Below the pieces are notes generated by a model. It was not told the DNA's origin. It made no database searches and worked only from the letters and a program-made list of their open reading frames with translations. A program made the position numbers and the translations under genes. Shown here one piece after another: positions 44,468-52,714 of a stretch of 64,000 bases of DNA (position 1 is the stretch's first letter; every line of letters starts with the position of its first letter). This stretch comes from Methylophilus sp. (GTDB taxonomy: Bacteria > Pseudomonadota > Gammaproteobacteria > Burkholderiales > Methylophilaceae). Location of the stretch: positions 1 to 64,000 of the forward strand of contig JAUYRP010000013.1 in the NCBI GenBank assembly GCA_030696695.1, given 5' to 3'.

Positions 44468-45349
44468 TTAAATAAACTCTTCTTCTAGTTCGGATATCGA
44501 CTCGTGCAACTGAATTAAACGCTGCGCAGCTTTGATGTGATGGTGTTCCACCAACTTATCATTCACAACCACCGTGCCTTGACCGGAAGCATTGGCTTCT
44601 TTTAATGCTTTGATAATCTCTCTGGCATGTGAGATTTCAGTGGCTTTGGGGGTGTAGGCATCGTTGCAATAAGCAATTTGGGCAGGGTGCACTAATGATT
44701 TTCCATCCAAGCCCATGTCTCGACCAAGTCTGCAAGCATATTCAAATGAATGCATATTTTTAAAGTCGCTGGTGATGCCATCAATCACGCATCTGCCGTA
44801 AGCACGTGCGGCTAGAATCACCAGTGACAACGAGGTGAGAATGGCTGAGCGCTCATGGGTCACGTGTGCATGGAGCTGAGAAATTAAATCGGAAGTGGCC
44901 ATGACAATGCAGATGATGCGATCCGATGCTGAAGCGATTTCTTTTGCATTCAGTACAGCAATTGGACTTTCAATCATGACCATGATAGGCATATGGCTAC
45001 CACCAGATTCATCCAAAGCCTGCTGTGCTCGTAATACATCTTCTCTAGATTCTATGTTGGGAAATAAAATGGCATCCGCGCCAATATTGGCCACCGCTTT
45101 AATATCATCTGCACCCCATATCGAATCTAAGTCGTTCACACGGATCACAACTTCACGCTTGCCATAGCCACCTTTTTTAACAGCAGCTACCACATTCTCA
45201 CGAGACTGAATTTTGGCATCAATCAAAATCGGGTCGCCTAAATCCAGAATCACAGAGTCTGCCGCGAGTGTGCGCGCACGCTCTAAGTAATGGGTATTAC
45301 AGCCTGGCACATACAGCATTGAACGTCGTGGGCGTAAGCAGTATTCCAT
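44468..45349 (-). CDS. CitE-superfamily protein, (3S)-malyl-CoA thioesterase-like
   Basis: About 293 residues from ATG 45349 (MEYCLRPRRSMLYVPG, the usual CitE start; the frame is open to 45412). The C-terminal half (LAARAYGRCVIDGI, GRDMGLDGKSLVHPAQ, ASGQGTVVVNDKLVEHHH) resembles Rhodobacter Mcl2, the malyl-CoA thioesterase, as I recall it. Mg-binding Glu (MIESPIAVLNAKEI) and Asp (MATSDLI) are kept. Odd point: the near-invariant DLEDAV is DLGDPI here, losing the Glu. It is the first gene of the leftward prp operon. Confidence 0.72.
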   Translation of the reverse strand: MEYCLRPRRSMLYVPGCNTHYLERARTLAADSVILDLGDPILIDAKIQSRENVVAAVKKGGYGKREVVIRVNDLDSIWGADDIKAVANIGADAILFPNIESREDVLRAQQALDESGGSHMPIMVMIESPIAVLNAKEIASASDRIICIVMATSDLISQLHAHVTHERSAILTSLSLVILAARAYGRCVIDGITSDFKNMHSFEYACRLGRDMGLDGKSLVHPAQIAYCNDAYTPKATEISHAREIIKALKEANASGQGTVVVNDKLVEHHHIKAAQRLIQLHESISELEEEFI

Positions 45350-45614
45350 AAATAAGCCAATTAAAAAGTTGTAGTGGAATTGATTATATAGAGGTAATTC
45401 TGACCGTGTCAATATATATCTTATGTCTTATATAAGATATAAAACAGTAGACAAGTGGATAATGCGCATGATATAAATGTGCTTACTAAGCATTTGGTCA
45501 ATTAATTGATATGCGGGTGGTATGTGAGTAGGTAGCGCATACACGGTTGTTGGATAACGAAAAAGGTATTGAAATTGTATGGGTCACGAAAAATTAATGC
45601 ACAGGACAATCAAT
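45350..45614. promoter_or_regulatory. Divergent control region of the prp operon and its regulator
   Basis: 265 bp between two divergent starts. At 45426-45437 lies the 12-bp palindrome TCTTATATAAGA, preceded by a half-copy ATCTTAT at 45418-45424, giving the longer inverted repeat ATATCTTAT/ATAAGATAT (45416-45440). It sits about 75 bp from the leftward start. This is the best candidate operator for the GntR protein encoded next door; the binding claim is inference. Confidence 0.6.
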
Positions 45615-46349
45615 ATGGATAAGCAATTTAACTCGCCAAGCTATCGGCCACTGTATGACCAAATCAAGGTGCTCATCACGCAAAGCTTAATTGGTGGCGA
45701 GTGGCGACCAGGCGAAATGATTCCCAGTGAAGTAGATCTGGCACAGCGTTATAAGGTGAGTCAAGGAACGGTGCGTAAGGCCATTGATAGTCTCGCGACT
45801 GAAAACATTTTGATTCGTCGCCAAGGCAAAGGCACGTTTGTTGCTACGCACAAAGAAGACGATATTAAGTTACGTTTTTTAAGGCTGACTGCGGAAACTG
45901 GGCAAAAGGAAATCCTGCAAAATGAATTTTTATCCTGCGTTAAAAGTAAGGCCAATGCGCATATCTCAAGAGTACTGGATATTAAAGCAGGTGCTGCCAC
46001 GCTAGAAGTAAAACGTCTGCTCACTTTTTCAGGTCGCCCGCTAATTTTTGATCATATTATTGTGCCAGCTGCACCATTTAAAGGCTTAAACAGTGCCAAG
46101 GTGGAAGAGAGCAACGGTTCCATGTACAGCATGTATGAATCGCAATTTGGGATTCGTATGATACGTGCCGAGGAACGTTTAAAAGCGGTGGGAGCGGAGA
46201 AAGAAGTAGCCAAAGCGTTGGGCTTGCAAGATGGTTATCCATTATTAAGTATAGAGCGCGTATCGTTTACTTATGGGGATAAGCCGATGGAGTGGCGATT
46301 AGGGTTGTGTCTCACCGACGACCATCACTACATGAGTGAACTCGAGTAA
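45615..46349 (+). CDS. GntR-family (HutC/UTRA type) transcriptional regulator
   Basis: 244 residues from ATG 45615, with AGGA 8 bases upstream; the frame is open to 45579. The N-terminal winged helix (YDQIKVLITQSLIGGEWRPG, then SEVDLAQRYKVSQGTVRKAID) is GntR, and the C-terminal UTRA domain (about 85-240; FDHIIVPAAPFKG, RAEERLKAV, YPLLSIERVSFTYGDKPMEWR) binds a small effector. It lies between the divergent prp and mae-sdh gene sets and probably controls one or both. The effector may be a methylcitrate-cycle or C4/C5 acid, by context only. Confidence 0.9.
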   Translation: MDKQFNSPSYRPLYDQIKVLITQSLIGGEWRPGEMIPSEVDLAQRYKVSQGTVRKAIDSLATENILIRRQGKGTFVATHKEDDIKLRFLRLTAETGQKEILQNEFLSCVKSKANAHISRVLDIKAGAATLEVKRLLTFSGRPLIFDHIIVPAAPFKGLNSAKVEESNGSMYSMYESQFGIRMIRAEERLKAVGAEKEVAKALGLQDGYPLLSIERVSFTYGDKPMEWRLGLCLTDDHHYMSELE

Positions 46350-46454
46350 TGGTGCTTTTGAAAATTAGCCCCAGCGTTGTTGGATATCGCTTGCAGTACT
46401 ACTCGTACTGTCTGCGCTTATCCGCCTAGCTGGAAAAAATTTTCAAAAACACTG
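46350..46454. repeat. Dispersed GTACTNNNNGTAC hairpin repeat, copy C
   Basis: The core GTACTACTCGTAC is at 46396-46408. The outer arms are 46350-46375 (GGTGCTTTTGAAAATT then CCAGCG) and the inverted 46428-46454 (AGCTGG then AATTTTCAAAAACACTG), which pair over most of their length. It starts right after the gntR stop and ends 47 bp before the malic enzyme. Confidence 0.75.
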
Positions 46455-46500
46455 AATATGAAAAGCTGAATTTAGAAACATCTACCAATTGGAATAAGCA

Positions 46501-47694
46501 ATGGACGATTTAAAAAAGCGCGCGTTGGATTACCACCAGTTTCCTGTACCAGGCAAACTCAGTGTGGATTCCTCAAAGCCATGTGCCACGCAAGATGATT
46601 TATCTTTAGCCTATACCCCTGGTGTGGCCGCGCCAGTGCGTGAAATTCATGCTGACCCAGCCAACGCTTACAAATATACCAATAAGGGTAATTTGGTGGC
46701 TGTGATTACAGATGGTACTGCGGTGTTAGGATTGGGGGATATGGGCGCGCTTGCCAGCAAGCCTGTGATGGAAGGTAAAGCGGTGTTATTCAAACGGTTT
46801 GCAGGTATCGATGTGTTTGATATTGAAATTAATGCGAAAACCCCAGATGAGTTTATTCAAACTGTGGTCAATATTTCGCCTACCTTCGGTGGTATTAATT
46901 TAGAAGATATAGCAGCACCACACTGTTTTTACATTGAAAACGAGTTAAAAAAACGCCTAGATATTCCAGTATTTCATGACGACCAACATGGCACAGCTGT
47001 GATTGTGGCAGCAGCCTTGCTCAATGCTTTAGAGCTACAAGGAAAAACCCTTGCCACTGTGAAAATTGTGTTTTTAGGTGCCGGTGCGGCAGGATGTTCA
47101 TGTGCAAAACTATTGAAGTTGATGGGGGCCACCAATATCACAATGGTGGATAGAAGTGGCGTATTAGATACAGACCGTGCCGATTTGCACGAGAACAATC
47201 GTGAATTGGCGGTAGCGCCTTCCAATCAAAAAGCATTGGCAGATGTGATGCCGGGCGCAGATGTGTTTATTGGTGTATCGGCAAAAAATGCATTGGATGC
47301 CAGCTTACTTAAAGATATGGCAAACAATCCCATTGTGTTTGCGTTGGCAAACCCAGACCCCGAGTTATTGCCTAGTTTGGCGCATGCAGTGCGTGGTGAC
47401 TTGATTATGGCAACTGGGCGTAGTGATTTTCCGAATCAAGTGAATAACGCATTATGTTTCCCCTATTTGTTCCGCGGTGCATTGGATGCAAAAGCCAAAC
47501 AAATCACGGAAAAAATGAAAATTGCTGCTGCCAAAGCACTGAGCGCTTTAGCCCGTGAGCCTGTGCCAGCAGAAGTATTGCAAGCTTATCAACTCACTGC
47601 ATTAAGTTTCGGCAAAGACTACATTATTCCCAAACCATTTGATCCAAGATTAATGGCCCGTGTTTCTACAGCAGTAGCCGAGGCAGCAAAATGA
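46501..47694 (+). CDS. Malic enzyme (short, decarboxylating malate dehydrogenase)
   Basis: A 397-residue enzyme converting malate to pyruvate and CO2 with NAD(P). Motifs include [12 protein letters not shown] (about 39-50), [19 protein letters not shown] (about 62-80), [20 protein letters not shown] and the Rossmann GAGAAG near 200-205. It lacks the phosphotransacetylase-like extension of the long MaeB type. Its last bases overlap the sdhC start (ATGA), so it is coupled to the sdh operon. Placed there it would drain succinate-derived malate to pyruvate. Confidence 0.9.
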   Translation: MDDLKKRALDYHQFPVPGKLSVDSSKPCATQDDLSLAYTPGVAAPVREIHADPANAYKYTNKGNLVAVITDGTAVLGLGDMGALASKPVMEGKAVLFKRFAGIDVFDIEINAKTPDEFIQTVVNISPTFGGINLEDIAAPHCFYIENELKKRLDIPVFHDDQHGTAVIVAAALLNALELQGKTLATVKIVFLGAGAAGCSCAKLLKLMGATNITMVDRSGVLDTDRADLHENNRELAVAPSNQKALADVMPGADVFIGVSAKNALDASLLKDMANNPIVFALANPDPELLPSLAHAVRGDLIMATGRSDFPNQVNNALCFPYLFRGALDAKAKQITEKMKIAAAKALSALAREPVPAEVLQAYQLTALSFGKDYIIPKPFDPRLMARVSTAVAEAAK

Positions 47695-48080
47695 TAGTCA
47701 AAAAGCCTATCAGAAAGCGTCCAAAGAATCTGAATTTATTCACGATTCGTTTACCGATAAACGCGGTAGTGTCGATCATGCATCGCGCCAGTGGCATGTT
47801 GTTGTTTTTAATGTTGCCCGCCTTGCTTTGGGTGCTGCAACAATCCCTAGCGAGTGCGTTGGAATACACCCAAATTGCTCATGGTTTGCAGCACTGGTTC
47901 TTTAAATTAATACTGATTGCAGTGGCTGGGGCTTTCTTCCATCACTTTTTTGCAGGAATTCGTCATTTGGCGATGGACGTGCATTGGATGACCAGTTTAC
48001 AAAAAGCACGTTTTTCTAGTCGTGTGGTGTTGGGCTTGGTGGGTGTTTCTGTGGTGATGTTTGCTTGGTGTATTTGGTAA
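47691..48080 (+). CDS. sdhC: Succinate dehydrogenase cytochrome b556 subunit
   Basis: 129 residues with three hydrophobic helices. HRASG at about 31-35 is the quinone-site signature, and H84 (AFFHHFFAGIRHL) is the likely heme b ligand. It anchors SdhAB in the inner membrane and helps pass electrons to ubiquinone. It overlaps the malic enzyme gene by 4 bp and is 6 bp from sdhD. Confidence 0.93.
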   Translation: MIVKKPIRKRPKNLNLFTIRLPINAVVSIMHRASGMLLFLMLPALLWVLQQSLASALEYTQIAHGLQHWFFKLILIAVAGAFFHHFFAGIRHLAMDVHWMTSLQKARFSSRVVLGLVGVSVVMFAWCIW

Positions 48081-48086
48081 CGGCTT

Positions 48087-48449
48087 ATGTTGATTGAACT
48101 GCTTACAGACAGATATCCAGGCATGCGTCAATGGCTGACGCAACGTTTGTCAGCGGTCGTCATGGCGTTGTATACCTTATTGTTTGTGTTGCTAGTGGCG
48201 ATTCAGCAGCCCACCAACTATCAAGAGTGGCATGCGTTTTTTAGTCCATGGTGGTGGCGCTTGGTCACCATTCTGTTCTGGATTTGCTTGACCATGCATG
48301 CTTGGCTGGGTGTGCGTGATGTACTAAAAGATTATGTGTTTAATCTCACGCTCAGGTCTTATTTGCAATTGTTGGTAGAGCTTGCGCTCATAGTTGATTT
48401 GATTTGGTTGGTGATGATTTTAATGAATTTGAATACAGGTACCCTGTGA
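48087..48449 (+). CDS. sdhD: Succinate dehydrogenase membrane anchor subunit
   Basis: 120 residues with three hydrophobic helices. [16 protein letters not shown] (about 18-33) and [14 protein letters not shown] (about 71-84, with the heme-proximal His and the Asp/Tyr near the quinone site) are typical. Its TGA overlaps the sdhA ATG by one base (TGATG), so the two are coupled. Confidence 0.9.
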   Translation: MLIELLTDRYPGMRQWLTQRLSAVVMALYTLLFVLLVAIQQPTNYQEWHAFFSPWWWRLVTILFWICLTMHAWLGVRDVLKDYVFNLTLRSYLQLLVELALIVDLIWLVMILMNLNTGTL

Positions 48450-50209
48450 TGACAATGCAACAACATACATTTGATGCGGTAATTATCGGAGGCGGTGGCG
48501 CTGGTTTACGTGCCTCACTGCAATTGGCTGAGGCGGGCGCCAAAGTGGCTGTGCTGTCTAAAGTGTTCCCAACACGCTCGCATACCGTGGCAGCGCAAGG
48601 TGGTATTGCGGCGGCACTGGGCAACGTGGCTGAAGATAAATGGCTATGGCATATGTACGACACCATCAAAGGCTCAGACTATCTTGGGGACCAAGATGCC
48701 ATTGAGTTTATGTGCAGAAATGCAGCCAAAGCGATTATTGAGTTAGAGCACTTTGGTATGCCGTTTGATCGTTTGGAAAATGGACGTATTTTCCAACGTC
48801 CATTTGGCGGGATGACCCAAAATTTTGGTGAAAAACCAATTTCTCGTACCTGCGCAGTAGCGGATAGAACTGGTCATGCGATGTTACATACCCTCTATCA
48901 GCGCAATGTGCGCGCCAATACGCAATTTCTGATTGAATGGTTTGCATTGGATTTAATTCGCGATGCAGATGGCGATGTCTTAGGCGTCATTGCACTTGAA
49001 ATCGAAACGGGTGATTTGCATTTGATTCACGCTAAATCCACCTTGCTTGCCACTGGTGGTGCAGGACGCATTTTCCAAGCCAGTACCAATGCCTTTATTA
49101 ATACGGGTGATGGATTAGGCATGGCAGCGCGTGCAGGCTTGCCCTTGCAAGATATGGAATTTTGGCAATTTCACCCCACAGGCGTGCTCAATGCAGGTGT
49201 GCTCATTACAGAAGGCGTGCGTGGCGAAGGTGGCTATTTAGTCAACTCAGAGGGCGAGCGTTTTATGGAGCGTTATGCACCCAATGCCAAAGATTTAGCG
49301 AGCCGTGATGTGATTTCGCGTGCCACTGCCACAGAAATTAAAGAAGGCCGTGGCGTAGGTAAACACAAAGATGCGGTCTATTTGAAGCTTGATCACTTGG
49401 GCGAAGAAGTGATTAATAAACGCCTGCCCGGTATTCGTGAAATCGCAAAAACATTCGCGAGTGTAGACCCGATTAAAGACCCGATTCCCGTTGTGCCCAC
49501 TGCCCATTACATGATGGGTGGTATCCCTACCAATTTGGATGGCCAAGTGGTCTTGCATGATGGTACTTCAGAGCATGTGGTGAATGGTTTGTACGCGGTC
49601 GGCGAGTGTGCTTGTGTCTCTGTGCATGGCGCCAATCGCTTAGGCTCAAATTCGCTATTGGACTTAGTCGTATTTGGCAAAGCCGCTGGCGACAAAATGT
49701 TGCAAGAGGTACGTGAAAACAAAGCGCATAAAGCCTTGCCAAGCGATGCCGCAGACAAAACCCTAGCGCGTATGGCCAGACTAGAAAACCAACAAAATGG
49801 TGAGAGCGTGGCGGAAGTGGGCAATGACTTACGCAAAACCATGCAAAAACACTGCGGCGTGTTCCGTTTTCCAGAACTATTAACCACTGGTGTTTCTGCG
49901 ATTGATGAAGTGGCGAAGCGTGCACAACGTCTACAAATTAAAGACAAGAGCAAAGTATTTAACACCGCGCGTATTGAGGCGTTGGAGTTGGATAATTTAA
50001 TGGAAGTAGCAGTGGCCACTATGCATGCGGCGGAAAACCGTAAAGAAAGCCGTGGCGCGCATGCGCGTGAAGATTTTGGTGACCGCGATGATATCCATTG
50101 GCTAACGCACTCGCTGTATTACAAAGAGGGGCATCGTCTAGTCTATAAGCCAGTGCGTTTAAATCCGCTGACTGTTGAATCGTTTATACCTAAGACAAGG
50201 GTTTACTAA
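48449..50209 (+). CDS. sdhA: Succinate dehydrogenase flavoprotein subunit
   Basis: 586-587 residues from ATG 48449, which overlaps the sdhD stop; a longer frame to 48404 is not needed. The FAD-binding [21 protein letters not shown] is at the N-terminus, and the covalent flavin His is at about 45 ([10 protein letters not shown]). The substrate loop with FHPTG near 233-237 and the [18 protein letters not shown] segment near 393 are intact. Length matches E. coli SdhA (588). It oxidises succinate from the PrpB reaction to fumarate. Confidence 0.97.
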   Translation: MTMQQHTFDAVIIGGGGAGLRASLQLAEAGAKVAVLSKVFPTRSHTVAAQGGIAAALGNVAEDKWLWHMYDTIKGSDYLGDQDAIEFMCRNAAKAIIELEHFGMPFDRLENGRIFQRPFGGMTQNFGEKPISRTCAVADRTGHAMLHTLYQRNVRANTQFLIEWFALDLIRDADGDVLGVIALEIETGDLHLIHAKSTLLATGGAGRIFQASTNAFINTGDGLGMAARAGLPLQDMEFWQFHPTGVLNAGVLITEGVRGEGGYLVNSEGERFMERYAPNAKDLASRDVISRATATEIKEGRGVGKHKDAVYLKLDHLGEEVINKRLPGIREIAKTFASVDPIKDPIPVVPTAHYMMGGIPTNLDGQVVLHDGTSEHVVNGLYAVGECACVSVHGANRLGSNSLLDLVVFGKAAGDKMLQEVRENKAHKALPSDAADKTLARMARLENQQNGESVAEVGNDLRKTMQKHCGVFRFPELLTTGVSAIDEVAKRAQRLQIKDKSKVFNTARIEALELDNLMEVAVATMHAAENRKESRGAHAREDFGDRDDIHWLTHSLYYKEGHRLVYKPVRLNPLTVESFIPKTRVY

Positions 50210-50210
50210 T

Positions 50211-50945
50211 ATGAAATTTTCTATCTATCGCTACAACCCGGATGCAGACAAAAAGCCCTACATGCAAGACTACGATATTGTCTTGGAGGATAGTGACCAA
50301 ATGCTGTTGGATGCATTGGTCAGGATTAAACAAGTAGATGATACCTTGAGTCTGCGCAAATCCTGCCGTGAAGGGGTGTGTGGTAGTGACGCCATGAATA
50401 TCAACGGTAAAAATGGTTTGGCGTGCATTACTAAGTTGTCTGATTTAGAGCAGCCGATTGTGCTACGCCCAATGCCAGGCTTACCTGTCATTCGTGATTT
50501 GGTGGTCGATATGACGCAGTTTTTTGATCACTACAACTCGGTCAAACCGTATCTAGAAAATAACGACCCATTGCCAGAAACAGAGCGCTTACAGAGCCCA
50601 GAAGATCGCGCTAAATTAGATGGGTTATATGAATGCATCTTATGTGGTGCTTGTACCACATCATGCCCAAGTTTTTGGTGGAACCCTGATAAGTTTGTTG
50701 GGCCAGCAGGCCTGATGCAAGCTTACCGTTTTATTGCAGACTCGCGCGACCAAGCAGAAGAGGAGCGTTTGGAAAACTTGGAAGACCCATACCGTTTATA
50801 TCGTTGCCATAACATCATGAACTGTGTGGATGTGTGCCCGAAAAAACTGAACCCCAATGCCGCCATTGCAAAAATTAAAGATTTAAAAATTGAACGTGCT
50901 AAAGATAAGAAGCCAAAAAAACTATTCAACTTAAAAGTGATATAA
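50211..50945 (+). CDS. sdhB: Succinate dehydrogenase iron-sulfur subunit
   Basis: 244 residues from ATG 50211 (one base after the sdhA stop). Cluster ligands: [2Fe-2S] C52, C57, D60 and C72 (SCREGVCGSDAM, then LAC); [4Fe-4S] C142, C145 and C148 (CILCGACTTSCP); [3Fe-4S] C152 with C199 and C205 (CHNIMNCVDVCPK), C209 joining the 4Fe cluster. The Asp ligand at position 60 is usual for SdhB. A 110-bp dispersed repeat follows. Confidence 0.96.
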   Translation: MKFSIYRYNPDADKKPYMQDYDIVLEDSDQMLLDALVRIKQVDDTLSLRKSCREGVCGSDAMNINGKNGLACITKLSDLEQPIVLRPMPGLPVIRDLVVDMTQFFDHYNSVKPYLENNDPLPETERLQSPEDRAKLDGLYECILCGACTTSCPSFWWNPDKFVGPAGLMQAYRFIADSRDQAEEERLENLEDPYRLYRCHNIMNCVDVCPKKLNPNAAIAKIKDLKIERAKDKKPKKLFNLKVI

Positions 50946-50961
50946 AAAATCTGAGCAGAGA

Positions 50962-51070
50962 TAGGCGAGCGAAGTGAAAACAAGGCAAAAAAGATGAAAA
51001 ACCGGAGTTTACTTTGTGTAAATGAGGATTTTGAGGCATTTTTTAACGATGGATTCACAAGCACAGACAT
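50962..51070. repeat. 110-bp intergenic repeat, copy 1 (after sdhB)
   Basis: From TAGGCGAGCGAAGTGA to CACAAGCACAGAC it matches 55901-56010 after fumA, with about 80 percent identity by eye. The conserved centre is GTGTAAATGAGGATTTTGAG and the next block CATTTTTTAACG. No reading frame is shared. It sits between sdhB and sdhE on the transcript. Confidence 0.8.
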
Positions 51071-51094
51071 TTTTGGTCAGGTTTTTAAGGGGGG

Positions 51095-51385
51095 ATGATG
51101 TTAAACGCAGAGATAATGCAAGACGCAGAACAAAGGCGCTTAGCTTGGCGGTGTAGAAGAGGCATGTTAGAGCTGGATATTGTGTTGCAGCGCTTTGTTG
51201 CTGAGCAGTTTGGCAGTCTAACGTTGGCAGAAATGGAAGTGTTTGACGGGATGCTGGAGCTGCCAGATAACGATTTCTGGGCCATGATTCAAAGTGTAGG
51301 CAAAGTGCAACACGAGATGCACCTAGAGGCAGTATTGCAAAAACTAAGCTTAGCCAGCTTACATCATTCGCAGGGGGAAACATGA
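51095..51385 (+). CDS. sdhE: Succinate dehydrogenase flavinylation/assembly factor SdhE
   Basis: 96 residues with the RGMLE-type signature (RRGMLELDIVL, about 21-31) that defines SdhE (DUF339), which helps attach FAD covalently to SdhA. A GGGGGG precedes the tandem ATGs at 51095 and 51098. Its TGA overlaps the ATG of the next gene. Its place just after sdhB supports the assignment. Confidence 0.92.
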   Translation: MMLNAEIMQDAEQRRLAWRCRRGMLELDIVLQRFVAEQFGSLTLAEMEVFDGMLELPDNDFWAMIQSVGKVQHEMHLEAVLQKLSLASLHHSQGET

Positions 51386-52518
51386 TTCAACATCATCACA
51401 TCGGAGAAGAACCCATTTCGCTGGATGCGAGCGCACTTGGCGATTATTGGCCAGGCATACAGTTGTACTATCCGCCTGTGAAATATGCGCCCAGTTTAGG
51501 TATTTATGAGGACATGGATCAGGCGTCAGCCCGCATGAAAAAACATGCACATTTTACCAATGCCCATACCCTCATTTTTGACTTAGAAGACGGTTGTCGT
51601 CAAAAAGAAATGAGCCGTGAGTTGCTGCGCAAAGAACTGCCACAACTTAGAAAAATCAACGAGCGCGTCACCATCGCCATTCGTGCCAATTCTTTCCGTA
51701 CCGATGAGTACGAGGAGGATATGAAATTGGTGCGCGATATGGGCGAATATATTGATGTAGTCATGCTGGCAAAAGCAGGCGAGGCGTATGGCGCAGCTGA
51801 AGTGCGTGATTTATCGAGCTTTCTCATTAGCATCAATCCCAATATTACGATTCAGCCGATTATCGAACACCCGAAGTCGCTCAAAATCGCACCTGAGTTA
51901 ATGCAATACAACACGGTGAAACATGTGGTGTTTGGTATCCACGACTTCTCAAAAGCGATGGGCATACATATCACGCCAGAGAACTGGATTGAAGAGCTGT
52001 TCTACTTTATAAACCAATTGCTATTCGAGGCACGTATTGCAGGTAAAGGTGTGATAGGCGGGGTCGAGACGCTGATTGGCAGCAATATCATGCCAGAGAA
52101 ATTTTTAGAGCCGCATGATGTGCGCCGCTGGTTGGATTTGCATGGCGATAACGAATCGCGGATTGTATATAAGCATGCATGCAAAGAAGCCGCAATGGGC
52201 TTAACTGGCAAACAAGTGATTCATCCGGGGCATATTCATTTATGTAAAACCGCATATACGCCTTCCCCGACTGAAATCGCACAAAAGGTCAATATTTTGA
52301 AAGCGGCGATTGAAGCCGATGCATTGTTGGGTGGCGCCATTAAATTTGAAGGCGAAATGTTAGACCCACCGATGTTTGGTAAAGCATTGCAAACCTTGTT
52401 AAGAGCACATGCATTGAGGGCGCTTAAAACCAGCGATATGGAGTTTGCGCTACATGTCTTGCAATTGCTGCCAGCACAGGTTGTGCGTCAGAACTGGCCT
52501 TATGGAGTTTTACTATAG
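51382..52518 (+). CDS. CitE-superfamily (HpcH/HpaI aldolase-type) lyase, long form
   Basis: 378 residues, longer than classic CitE (about 290). It has the family's IFDLEDGCR (about 56-64), IAIRANSFRTDEYEED, the metal Glu in IQPIIEHPKSLKIAPE (about 162-177), the metal Asp in VVFGIHDFSKAMG (about 184-196) and KQVIHPGHIHLC near the end. An N-terminal extension (IGEEPISLDASALGDYWPG) and a C-terminal helical tail are extra. It overlaps sdhE by 4 bp, so it belongs to the sdh transcript. The likely chemistry is a CoA-ester or hydroxy-acid lyase; the substrate is unknown. Confidence 0.78.
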   Translation: MIQHHHIGEEPISLDASALGDYWPGIQLYYPPVKYAPSLGIYEDMDQASARMKKHAHFTNAHTLIFDLEDGCRQKEMSRELLRKELPQLRKINERVTIAIRANSFRTDEYEEDMKLVRDMGEYIDVVMLAKAGEAYGAAEVRDLSSFLISINPNITIQPIIEHPKSLKIAPELMQYNTVKHVVFGIHDFSKAMGIHITPENWIEELFYFINQLLFEARIAGKGVIGGVETLIGSNIMPEKFLEPHDVRRWLDLHGDNESRIVYKHACKEAAMGLTGKQVIHPGHIHLCKTAYTPSPTEIAQKVNILKAAIEADALLGGAIKFEGEMLDPPMFGKALQTLLRAHALRALKTSDMEFALHVLQLLPAQVVRQNWPYGVLL

Positions 52519-52640
52519 AAATTCATTTTTATCGCGAATCGCTGCGTTACTCAGTGCTCAAAATGCTCATGTACTACCTGTACATTCCGCTTTTTGCGCG
52601 CTGTGCGCCTTGCGCCTCATCGATAAATACTGAATTTCTA
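52516..52640. repeat. Dispersed GTACTNNNNGTAC hairpin repeat, copy D
   Basis: The core GTACTACCTGTAC is at 52571-52583. The outer arms are 52516-52534 (TAGAAATTCATTTTTATCG) and the inverted 52621-52640 (CGATAAATACTGAATTTCTA), which pair almost fully. The left arm starts at the stop codon of the CitE-type gene. Inner blocks CGCTGCGTTACTC and GCGCCTTGCGCCTC match copy B. Confidence 0.8.
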
Positions 52641-52714
52641 GTGGCTGAGTTTGCGTGAAAGCGTAGATTTTTTGCAATAAGTTATATCAACTAAATGATA
52701 GTTTGAGGTCGTGC

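Noticed and set aside
49295..50019. Long antisense frames inside sdhA
   Set aside because: They are shadows of the strongly conserved sdhA frame; codon pattern and homology support only sdhA.
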